Source: Rariglobus sp967755175
GTDB taxonomy: Bacteria; Verrucomicrobiota; Verrucomicrobiia; Opitutales; Opitutaceae
Assembly: GCA_967755175.1 (NCBI GenBank)
Contig: CBRAFO010000046.1
Span: 1 to 27,305 of the forward strand
DNA length: 27,305 nucleotides
Direction of reading: 5' to 3'
A model generated the notes under the pieces. The model was not told the DNA's origin, ran no database searches, and was given only the letters and a program-made list of their open reading frames with translations. Made by a program: the position numbers and the translations under genes. Below, in pieces: positions 1 to 6,815 of this stretch; position 1 is the stretch's first letter, and each line of letters begins with the position of its first letter.

Positions 1-76
1 TCCGGAAATGGGCCGTCCCTCTGGACGCCCCATCGTAGCACGCCGGGCATGGTAGTGCGCTGCGCGCCTCCACCAC

Positions 77-104
77 GTCGGGCCGGACAGTCGTCCGGCC
101 CGAC
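77..104. repeat. GC-rich perfect inverted repeat upstream of the JAB gene
   Basis: A 12-base arm beginning gtcgggcc is followed by a 4-base loop (agtc) and its exact reverse complement, then only three T residues. It could end a transcript entering from the left, or be a regulatory hairpin in the leader of the JAB-domain gene at 198. The short T-run makes a strong intrinsic terminator unlikely. The rest of 1-197 shows no convincing gene. Confidence 0.5.
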
Positions 105-197
105 TTTGCCTCGGCGTGAGCGCGGGGCGCGAGATCGGGCTGACCGGATGAACCGGCATGTCGCCGGAGCCGCACGCAGCGCGATTTCGCGTTCAAC

Positions 198-650
198 ATG
201 CAAGTCTATGAAGTCACCGCGCAATACCACCTTGTCCGACTCGGCACCGAAGAGCCGCTGGACGATGCCACGAAGATCGTCCGCTACATGGAGGGCGCAT
301 TCGACGCCGAGCCTACCGTCGAGGCGATTTGGGTCATCGCGCTCAACACGAAGTTCCGGCCACTCGCCCGGATCAAGATAAGCAGCGGCATCCTCAACTC
401 GTGTCTCGTTCACCCGCGCGAGGTCTTCCGCGCCGCGATCATGACCGCAGCGGCCAGAATCGTCCTGGTTCACAACCACCCGTCCGGCGATCCGCAACCG
501 TCGTGTGCTGACTTCACCGTCACGAAATCCATACGCGCAGCGGCGGAGGTGATGCAGATCGAGCTAGTGGACCACGTCATCATTGGATGCCCGACCGACG
601 ATCCTCTCGGTTTGGGCTACTACTCATTCAGGGTCGCAGGAATTATTTAG
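198..650 (+). CDS. RadC-like JAB/MPN-domain protein
   Basis: This 150-aa protein is a stand-alone JAB1/MPN+ domain of the RadC/YeeS type. The metal-binding signature is intact near residues 92-105: HNHPSGDP followed by PSCAD, giving the HxHP, serine and aspartate ligands expected of the fold. RadC proteins carry this domain C-terminally after a helix-hairpin-helix region, and that region is absent, so this is the short form common on plasmids, ICEs and islands. Its biochemical role is unsettled; the repair role of RadC is disputed. The ATG at 198 (MQVYEVTA) is chosen because it begins directly with conserved-looking sequence, though no Shine-Dalgarno site is visible. The gene is GC-rich, unlike the AT-richer gene after it, which suggests a different origin. 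The family call is firm and the function is not. Confidence 0.85.
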   Translation: MQVYEVTAQYHLVRLGTEEPLDDATKIVRYMEGAFDAEPTVEAIWVIALNTKFRPLARIKISSGILNSCLVHPREVFRAAIMTAAARIVLVHNHPSGDPQPSCADFTVTKSIRAAAEVMQIELVDHVIIGCPTDDPLGLGYYSFRVAGII

Positions 651-700
651 ATTCCCCCTAAACAGATGTGGATTAGTGGCGTATAGCTTATTGACGGTAA

Positions 701-2230
701 ATGGGAGACATGGTCTCTCAGCTTATGCCCACTGATACGAAATCCGCTGCGAATACGCGACATGAGGCTGCTCTAGCCGATGGGCACGGCAAGGTTCGTG
801 TCCTATCAGTTGGTGTTTCTAGCACGCCAGCTTCCGCTGGTTTCTCAAGGCTTTCCCAATGCACGACCGATGCCGAAGGGGTGCATTCAGTGTTTATGGA
901 GGTGAGACAGCTTAATGCCGATTTAAGTCACCTGGTCTTAATGACGGCTAAAACAACCGAAAGACCTCCAACGCGTGGAATGATTCTCCAAGAACTAAGA
1001 CGACTCGCCGCCGAAGCGCAGGAGAATGATAGAATCCTTTTTTATTTCAGCGGACACGGTCATCGCATCTCGGGCATAACCGACCATTTTCTTGTTCCCT
1101 CTGACGTGTATGATTCAGAGCGAGCAGACGCATTGGTTTCAATGAACGACGTGCGGGATATTTTAAGTAAATCTGTGGCAAAGCAAAAGGTCGTCATCCT
1201 AGATGCTTGCTTGAGTGGGCCGACCGTGATCGGAAGGAAAATACAAGCCACTAAATACTCATCGAAGTTCTTTACTGAATACTTAAAAGCAACAAAGAGC
1301 TTTGTCATTCTAAGTTCGTCTCAATCGAGCGAATCATCCTACGCGAAATCGCCTAATCCCAGCTTGAGTCTTCTTACGCACTTTGTCCTCAAGGCACTCC
1401 GCGGTGAACCGGACTCTCTTGATGGACAGATATTAACGATTACGTCCCTGTTCGATTACGTTTCCACCGAAGTGCAGCGAAAGGCGCGGGAATATCAACT
1501 GGAGCAAAAGCCTTCCATTGAAAATATCACGGACGGAGTATCGGTGTTGGCTGATTTCAGAAAGGCAGTGATAACAGCCGGAGTGTTGAATCTAAATGAG
1601 GCCGGAATAAATTCCGTGTTTTTTATCGAATCCTATGCGGAGAGCACCGGAAATATATTAACCCGCTGGGAGAACAAAGCCCGGCCGATAAGCCAACTTC
1701 AATATGCCGCTAATTCAGCACTTGAGGAGTATCTCACGGAAGATTTTGGCCAGTGGAAGCCCAAGATAAGGCGTCAGTTCAATTTCTCTTCCACTGAAAT
1801 TAAATTGTCCGGCGGAGAAATAACCTTTCCCGGCTGTCGGCTTATTTATGAATTCGAGAATAGCAGCAAAAGTCACGGCACAATAACGAGAAAATTGATA
1901 CTTAGGCAGAACTGGCTAAAAGATACCGGAAAAATAGTGGACCTGCTTAATATCCTGAATTTTCGCGTCGAATCATTTGGGTTTACCATCCCGGACCTCC
2001 TTTCCCTCGACGAGCAGATTGCTGGGCTGGAGGCCAATGAATGGGATATCGAAACTGAAACAGACGAACAGATAATCGCAGAAAAGTCAGGAATCACAAT
2101 GACAGTCACTATGGGGGACGTTACATTTGTGGGCTTCGATATAAAAAAGATACTATCGAGCAGCTCCACTCCCAATAAAGAACAAGCTCTGCTTGCCGCC
2201 ACCCTGCAAACTGTCGCACCCACATCGTAA
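701..2230 (+). CDS. Caspase-like (peptidase C14/metacaspase family) protease with unknown C-terminal region
   Basis: This 509-aa protein has a caspase-like p20 domain at about residues 32-260. The catalytic histidine is H119 in SGHG, after the strand RILFYF, and the catalytic cysteine is C170 in LDAC followed by LSG. Both are in the order and spacing of the C14/metacaspase family. Residues about 290-509 match nothing I recognise and could sense or bind a target. There is no signal peptide, so it should act in the cytoplasm. Bacterial caspase-like proteases often serve as effectors in defence systems (gasdermin-linked, type III CRISPR-linked or Avs-type), but no gasdermin or obvious sensor gene adjoins it. 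Codon use is visibly AT-richer than the flanking JAB gene, a sign of separate acquisition. The start could also be the ATG at 710. Family call strong; defence role inferred. Confidence 0.85.
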   Translation: MGDMVSQLMPTDTKSAANTRHEAALADGHGKVRVLSVGVSSTPASAGFSRLSQCTTDAEGVHSVFMEVRQLNADLSHLVLMTAKTTERPPTRGMILQELRRLAAEAQENDRILFYFSGHGHRISGITDHFLVPSDVYDSERADALVSMNDVRDILSKSVAKQKVVILDACLSGPTVIGRKIQATKYSSKFFTEYLKATKSFVILSSSQSSESSYAKSPNPSLSLLTHFVLKALRGEPDSLDGQILTITSLFDYVSTEVQRKAREYQLEQKPSIENITDGVSVLADFRKAVITAGVLNLNEAGINSVFFIESYAESTGNILTRWENKARPISQLQYAANSALEEYLTEDFGQWKPKIRRQFNFSSTEIKLSGGEITFPGCRLIYEFENSSKSHGTITRKLILRQNWLKDTGKIVDLLNILNFRVESFGFTIPDLLSLDEQIAGLEANEWDIETETDEQIIAEKSGITMTVTMGDVTFVGFDIKKILSSSSTPNKEQALLAATLQTVAPTS

Positions 2231-2260
2231 GTTCGAGCGTCCTACCTAGACACTGATTGG

Positions 2261-2893
2261 TCAGGGGCGATTTATATACGCTACTACAACTTCCGTCCCT
2301 GCGTTTATTTCGTCCGGACTCTTTGCCTGACGGATGACTTTCCATCCCGTCGTTCTGATATCCAAGAGTTCGCCCCAGCTGAGGGACCACGTATGGGCGA
2401 TTTTTATATCCCCTGCCGCAACCGATTCCCGCCAAGTTGGAACCTTCGCAACAAGACTAAGCTGGCGCACGTCGGGATCGCGAGAATTCAAAGTAAACTC
2501 AAAGCCGTAACGATCCGGTATAAATGAGGGACGGGTTTCCGTCTTTCCACCGCTCGTCACTTGCTTGAACCCGTTGAGGACCTCCACCGGTTGCCAATTG
2601 GCATATCGGCCCTCGAACTTAGAATTTAAATAAACCGGAGGACTAAAAATAGCTTTCCCTCTGTAGTTACCCGCATCCAAGCCGCGTAATAATTCTGCGG
2701 CCTCTTCACGATGATGACCTTTCAATGTCACTAAGCCGACGATCACATACGGGACAGAATTTTGCGTCACCTTTGGGAGCGCGACTGGCACGGAAGCATC
2801 TACCTCTTTTGAGATTTTGGTGCTCGGCGTCGAGCATCCCGATACAATCGCCACCAATAACAGCGTTAAACCCGTCTTGTAAAATTTAGGCAT
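2261..2893 (-). CDS. Putative lipoprotein of unknown function
   Basis: This 210-aa protein begins with a lipoprotein signal peptide: K3 and K6, a hydrophobic stretch LTLLLVAIV, then the lipobox VSGC with the lipidated cysteine at residue 20. The mature part has no domain I recognise. It contains tryptophan-rich segments near its C-terminus (SLSWGELL, then TTGWKVI) and looks like a compact globular periplasmic or outer-membrane-tethered protein. It converges on the caspase-like gene with about 30 bases between the two stop codons. It follows the three-gene minus-strand cluster with a 61-base gap, so it may be read from the same transcript. No ribosome-binding site is visible before the ATG. 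Lipoprotein status is clear from the sequence; its role is unknown. Confidence 0.75.
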   Translation of the reverse strand: MPKFYKTGLTLLLVAIVSGCSTPSTKISKEVDASVPVALPKVTQNSVPYVIVGLVTLKGHHREEAAELLRGLDAGNYRGKAIFSPPVYLNSKFEGRYANWQPVEVLNGFKQVTSGGKTETRPSFIPDRYGFEFTLNSRDPDVRQLSLVAKVPTWRESVAAGDIKIAHTWSLSWGELLDIRTTGWKVIRQAKSPDEINAGTEVVVAYINRP

Positions 2894-2954
2894 GATTCAA
2901 TTACACGTTAACAGAGGCCGACCAACGGGATTCAAGCGCAATCAGATTACTTTT

Positions 2955-3704
2955 TCATTCAGCAGCAGTGCGCGGTCGGCCAGCCCGAATATCTTTTTTG
3001 ATACCATGCCTCACGCAAAAGCGACGAATGTCCTTCGTCCCAACGTCGATTCCCAATTCAGCCAAATGGGCGCGAAACTCCCGCGTGCGGTAGGACTCGC
3101 GCGGGTGCCGCAACATGTAGAATAGCACGTTGAGCTTCCACCAATCGGTATGACCGAAGAGCCCGCGACGTTTTGGAGCCTTTTCGAGAGAGCCCAGAAA
3201 CCGCAGCGTTTTCCCGACATGCCGCAACAAGCGTGTGTCTCCGTCTCGCACGGCTTTTCCGAACCACTCTACCGAGGCTAAGGTGAGCCGTGGCGATTGG
3301 CCTACTGCACCGTTTTCGCGCCGCCATTCACTCACGAGCAGAAACGTTCCGAGGTCTAGTTTACCGGCTTGGTAATGCCGCACTAAACCTTCGACCTCGC
3401 TCCACGTCAGACCGCCGTAGATGCGTGCCGGCACCTGACCCCGAAGCGCGGCGGCTTCGATCCGAAGCGGGCGATTGTCGGCCGGAAAATCCGCCCCGTC
3501 ATCCGACGAGTCTTCCTGAGCCAAAACCGCAGCAAGTTTTGCACGGGTCTTTGGTTTCCGGGCGAATTCCTCCCATAGCCATTCACGGAGAGCAGGCGAT
3601 GCTCGGCACACCCGGGCAAAGAGCCGGAACGCTCCATCGTCATCGCTCTCCGTGAACGCTCGCAGTGCCGTCAAGGAATCGGAGCGTGAGGCAATTTTTT
3701 TCAT
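2955..3704 (-). CDS. Hypothetical protein, possibly DNA-binding C-terminus
   Basis: I do not recognise this 249-aa protein. It is soluble, rich in arginine and charged residues, and has no signal peptide. The C-terminal part (about residues 190-249) reads as helical segments, RTREFRAHLAELGIDV then TKDIRRFCVRHGIKKD, ending in a basic tail, which resembles a winged or helix-turn-helix DNA-binding unit. It is the third gene of a minus-strand cluster, 51 bases after the DUF3102-like gene, whose upstream neighbour also carries a helix-turn-helix. Together these suggest a regulatory or replication/maintenance module of the mobile element. The ATG at 3704 has a weak AGG four to five bases upstream. 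A reading as a mobile-element regulator is inference from context. Confidence 0.65.
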   Translation of the reverse strand: MKKIASRSDSLTALRAFTESDDDGAFRLFARVCRASPALREWLWEEFARKPKTRAKLAAVLAQEDSSDDGADFPADNRPLRIEAAALRGQVPARIYGGLTWSEVEGLVRHYQAGKLDLGTFLLVSEWRRENGAVGQSPRLTLASVEWFGKAVRDGDTRLLRHVGKTLRFLGSLEKAPKRRGLFGHTDWWKLNVLFYMLRHPRESYRTREFRAHLAELGIDVGTKDIRRFCVRHGIKKDIRAGRPRTAAE

Positions 3705-3755
3705 GACCTGTTCTTTTGGAACTCTATGCCAAGAAAAAGTTTCACCACAACCACT

Positions 3756-4271
3756 TCAGTTTTCAAACAAGGCGCGCAAGCGGTCATACAGCGGGCGCAA
3801 ATCGCCTTGATAGGTCGCCCGATGGCCCGATGTCATCAACGCACAGGTTTTGGGCGAGCGTAGCGCCCGAACCAGCTTAGTCGCCAGACTCACGTGGGGA
3901 GCCAACCGTCCTAACATCACGGCTTCGCCTCGGCGCTTCGGTTCGGTCGCAATGCCCAAACGATCATAGGCCTGTCGCAGGCTGAGCCCCTGCACGAAGC
4001 TGGGATCGGATACGCTGCGAGCCAGACGCATGTATCTCTGAGCGGTGCGTGGGGTGCCCTGAAAATTGCTTTCCAGCCAGAGCAGCCACGCCCCCGGTCC
4101 CATCGTATGCCGCACGCGCTTTTTCTCTTCGATCATCAGCATGCCAGCCTGCCATGCCGCCTTGAGCGCAGCGTCGAGCGAACGGCGCGACTCAGCGGTG
4201 AGCTGCGCGGCCTCGGCGTGGAGTTGGTTGATCCGCTCCACTGTGGATTCATTTGTGGTTTCCGTGTTCAT
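3756..4271 (-). CDS. DUF3102-like mobile-element protein
   Basis: This 171-aa protein has an N-terminal helical segment and then a stretch at about residues 30-85 typical of the DUF3102 group found on phages and plasmids. The pattern is AWQAG, then EEKKRVRH, then GAWLLWLESNF and TPRTAQRYMRLA. Members are thought to bind DNA and often sit beside replication or partition genes. The ATG start overlaps the stop of the preceding gene by four bases (ATGA), showing translational coupling with the small helix-turn-helix protein. No further motif is seen after residue 110. The family assignment is from memory of the motif pattern and needs a profile search. Confidence 0.7.
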   Translation of the reverse strand: MNTETTNESTVERINQLHAEAAQLTAESRRSLDAALKAAWQAGMLMIEEKKRVRHTMGPGAWLLWLESNFQGTPRTAQRYMRLARSVSDPSFVQGLSLRQAYDRLGIATEPKRRGEAVMLGRLAPHVSLATKLVRALRSPKTCALMTSGHRATYQGDLRPLYDRLRALFEN

Positions 4272-4576
4272 GACCGGAGCCCCGTGGTTTCGCGAAAGTC
4301 GGTTGCCAGCTTGTAAACGCCCTGCCGACTCATGCCAGAGCGCTCGCCGATTTCTTCCAGCGTGATCCCCTTGAGCAAATCGGGACGCACGCAGTAGAGC
4401 GCGACTGTCGCGCGAAGGCCGCGATCCTCAACCGTGGTGCCGTCCGCTATCCAGATCAGGAGGCGGCAGATAACTTCCAGCGCGAGCGCCCGCGCCTCGA
4501 CACGAGGGTCAACGGGTTCGTCAAAGAACGATTGGTTTGGGTTATTTTTCATAGGTGGTTTCGGGTTCGACGCCAC
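4268..4576 (-). CDS. Small helix-turn-helix protein
   Basis: This 102-aa protein has a C-terminal helix-turn-helix of sigma-70 region 4-like or terminase-small-subunit-like type at about residues 69-96 (KGITLEEIGERSGMSRQ, then GVYKLATDF). The central part, about residues 28-62, is helical and hydrophobic and may mediate dimerisation. The upstream limit used here is a GTG codon; an in-frame ATG at 4552 (MKNNPNQS) is an equally possible start and would give 94 residues. It is the first gene of the minus-strand cluster and overlaps the next by four bases, so it may regulate the cluster or act with the DUF3102-like partner. No specific function can be assigned. Confidence 0.65.
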   Translation of the reverse strand: MASNPKPPMKNNPNQSFFDEPVDPRVEARALALEVICRLLIWIADGTTVEDRGLRATVALYCVRPDLLKGITLEEIGERSGMSRQGVYKLATDFRETTGLRS

Positions 4577-4898
4577 CTTACGCTCGTCGCAATTTTCTAA
4601 ATAGGCCCTGCGTCCATTGCCGGCCGCTGCCCCTATTTCCGGTCCTTCACCCTCGCAAAAACCACTTCACTCAAGAAAAGCCGTGTGCGAAGCTGGTATC
4701 GTATCGGGACTCTGCAACGCGTTGAAAAGGAGGCGGTATCAGCTCGGAGAATCCGAGGTCGCTCACCATTATTTTAAGTGCGATGCCATCTGCCCAACCT
4801 CGTCTCAGGTTTCCTGAACCCCATCATTTCTTAAGATGCAAAAACTGACTCGCTGTGTCACCGGGATACCTTACGCTTAAGTCAGTTACGCATCAGTA
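4577..4898. promoter_or_regulatory. Divergent intergenic region between the HTH cluster and the OLD-nuclease gene
   Basis: These 322 bases separate a minus-strand cluster from the plus-strand nuclease/helicase pair, so promoters for both directions should lie here. The one clear structure is an 8-base inverted repeat, aactgact at 4843-4850 and agtcagtt at 4880-4887, with a 29-base spacer, placed 11 bases before the OLD ATG. It could be an operator or an mRNA hairpin limiting expression. I could not find a convincing -35/-10 pair. The 66-codon frame inside this region starts with TTG and looks spurious. Confidence 0.35.
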
Positions 4899-6815
4899 AT
4901 GCACCTCAAAGAACTCGCAATCGAAGGCTACCGAACATTCGGAAACGAATTTCAGATAGAATTCTCTCCGGGCCTCAACGTGCTGGTTGGCGAGAATGGC
5001 TGTGGCAAGAGTGCGGTCATCGATGCCATCCGTGAATTGCTCCTAGAAGATGAATTTGGCCGCAGCTCACTAACAACAACTGACTTTCATCGACCGTTTT
5101 TCGTCGGAGCAAAAGCCTCAAAAGAGATCAGAATCACCGCCACCTTCGACGAACTGAAAAATCACGAACCAGTCGCATTTCTGCCGTGGATGATTTCGGA
5201 CAACCGAGCGTCTCTCAATCTTCACGTTGAAAACAAGGAAACGGCTCGCGGACGGTATAAGCGTGCGCTTTGGGGCGGGTCGTCCCGCGCCAGCATGTTC
5301 GAGCGAGAGCTATTCGACCGCATTGATTGCATCTACTTGCCCCCGCTTCGCGATGCCGAGGCCAAGCTGCAAGAGGGCCGGGGGTCACGCTTGGCGCGTC
5401 TACTGAAGACGTTGAACCAAGATGCCATTGCGAAGGGTGCTCCTCCCCTGGAAAAAGAAGTCGCTGCTTTCAATGCGTCGCTTGCCGGTGACGATACAAA
5501 AGCCATCGCGCAGGCAAATAAGCTTATTCGCAACGCTCTCAAAGACGCTATCGGCGAGGTGTTCGGCCAAGAGACCTCAATCCAATTTTCGGAAAATAGC
5601 TTCACGCGGATCGTTGAGAGTCTGCGCTTATTCTTTTTTCCACGATTTCAGGACAAGCCAGCACAAGAGCTTTTTCGTAGTTTGGAGGAAAACAGCCTTG
5701 GGTATAACAACCTGCTATATTTGGCCACAGTTCTGGCCGAGCTTTCCAGTGCCACCGGTGACTATCTCCGTATTCTGTTGATTGAGGAGCCGGAGGCGCA
5801 CCTCCATCCGCAATTGCAGACCCGGTTGCTTAAACACCTCGAAGCAACTGCTAAAAAATCGGGGATGCAGGTCATCCTGACCACGCATTCGCCAGTCCTT
5901 GCCGCAGCGGTTTCGCTTCAAACGGTCATTCACTTACCAACCGCACGCGAACCAGCCACCCAAGCCGTTTGCCTGCGACAATTCGAACTCAGTCCCGACA
6001 GCGAACGATTTGTCTCACGCTGGCTTGATGTCACAAAATCGACGCTTCTTTTTGCGAAGGCGGTAATCCTCGTGGAAGGCATAGCTGAATCGTTGCTGTT
6101 GCCACAGCTCGCCCGACTCGCACTTAAAATCCATAATGACGCGTGCGACGCGCATAATCTAACGGCTGACGTGGCAAAGGGCGGAAAACTTAAGTCCAAA
6201 CTCCCCGAGTCACTCGACGATGCTGGCGTCTCGGTGATCAATATGAATGGGATTTATTTTCGGCATTTCATGCCTCTTTTTTGTAGCGTGGATGGCAAGG
6301 GCACGCAACGGCTCCCGATACGATGCGCGGGAGTTACCGATAATGATCCGCCTTACGAAACTACAGATGCCGCCGGTGTGAAAACGCCGGTGATTCCGTC
6401 CCCCTCCCAGTTGGTCGCGGGAACCAATCCCGATCTTAAATATGCTGCATTGGTCAAGGCTTCGCCGAACGTTCGGCTATTTCCCAATTCGTTGAAAACC
6501 CTCGAATATGATCTGGCGATGGAAGGCTCTAATTTGAAGCTCATGTTGAGCGTTGCGGCAAAATTAGCCGCAGATGGAGAACATCCAGTTATATCGAAAA
6601 AGCTGACGGAATTAGCCGTCCCCAGTTGGGCTCCCGATACGAATTGGCCGCCGCGTGGAACGGCCGCTCTATATCTTCTCGACCACATTGATAAGGGAGA
6701 ATTTGCGCAATCCCTCGCCGATGAACTGATGAAACCCGAGCATGCGGCAGCATTCGCGATCCCCGACTATTTGACGAAGGCAGTTGTGTGGGCGTGTGGG
6801 GGAGCCGATGTCTGA
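4899..6815 (+). CDS. OLD-family ATP-dependent endonuclease (Gabija GajA-like)
   Basis: This 638-aa protein joins an ABC-type ATPase to a TOPRIM nuclease. The Walker A is GENGCGKS (31-38), a signature-like segment is NSLGYNNLLYLA (265-276), the Walker B is LLIEEPEAHLHP (293-304) and the switch histidine is H330 in TTHSP. The TOPRIM part has E393 in LVEGIAE, D481 and D483 in TDNDP, and E536 in SLKTLEYD, so the metal-binding acidic residues are all present. OLD proteins followed directly by a UvrD-like helicase form class 2 and include Gabija GajA, a sequence-specific DNA-nicking effector regulated by nucleotides. Here the helicase gene overlaps the 3' end by eight bases. The protein is somewhat longer than the commonly described GajA of about 580 residues, with extra length after the TOPRIM. 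The nuclease call is firm; Gabija membership is likely but needs phylogeny. Confidence 0.88.
   Translation: MHLKELAIEGYRTFGNEFQIEFSPGLNVLVGENGCGKSAVIDAIRELLLEDEFGRSSLTTTDFHRPFFVGAKASKEIRITATFDELKNHEPVAFLPWMISDNRASLNLHVENKETARGRYKRALWGGSSRASMFERELFDRIDCIYLPPLRDAEAKLQEGRGSRLARLLKTLNQDAIAKGAPPLEKEVAAFNASLAGDDTKAIAQANKLIRNALKDAIGEVFGQETSIQFSENSFTRIVESLRLFFFPRFQDKPAQELFRSLEENSLGYNNLLYLATVLAELSSATGDYLRILLIEEPEAHLHPQLQTRLLKHLEATAKKSGMQVILTTHSPVLAAAVSLQTVIHLPTAREPATQAVCLRQFELSPDSERFVSRWLDVTKSTLLFAKAVILVEGIAESLLLPQLARLALKIHNDACDAHNLTADVAKGGKLKSKLPESLDDAGVSVINMNGIYFRHFMPLFCSVDGKGTQRLPIRCAGVTDNDPPYETTDAAGVKTPVIPSPSQLVAGTNPDLKYAALVKASPNVRLFPNSLKTLEYDLAMEGSNLKLMLSVAAKLAADGEHPVISKKLTELAVPSWAPDTNWPPRGTAALYLLDHIDKGEFAQSLADELMKPEHAAAFAIPDYLTKAVVWACGGADV
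6798..6804 (+). promoter_or_regulatory. Ribosome-binding site deciding the helicase start
   Basis: A purine run gggggag lies three bases before the ATG at 6808. It favours that ATG over the in-frame TTG at 6784, which is 24 bases further upstream and has no such site. Confidence 0.6.

Noticed and set aside
49..381. A 110-codon open frame over the JAB gene start
   Set aside because: It overlaps the well-supported JAB gene in another frame and encodes Arg/Ser-rich, low-complexity sequence typical of shadows in GC-rich DNA.
4617..4817. A 66-codon plus-strand frame before the OLD gene
   Set aside because: TTG start, no ribosome-binding site, no recognisable motif, and it lies in the divergent control region.
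6784..6807. Earlier in-frame TTG start for the UvrD-like helicase
   Set aside because: The ATG at 6808 has a purine-rich site just upstream and the usual tight overlap with the OLD stop; the TTG would give eight odd extra residues.
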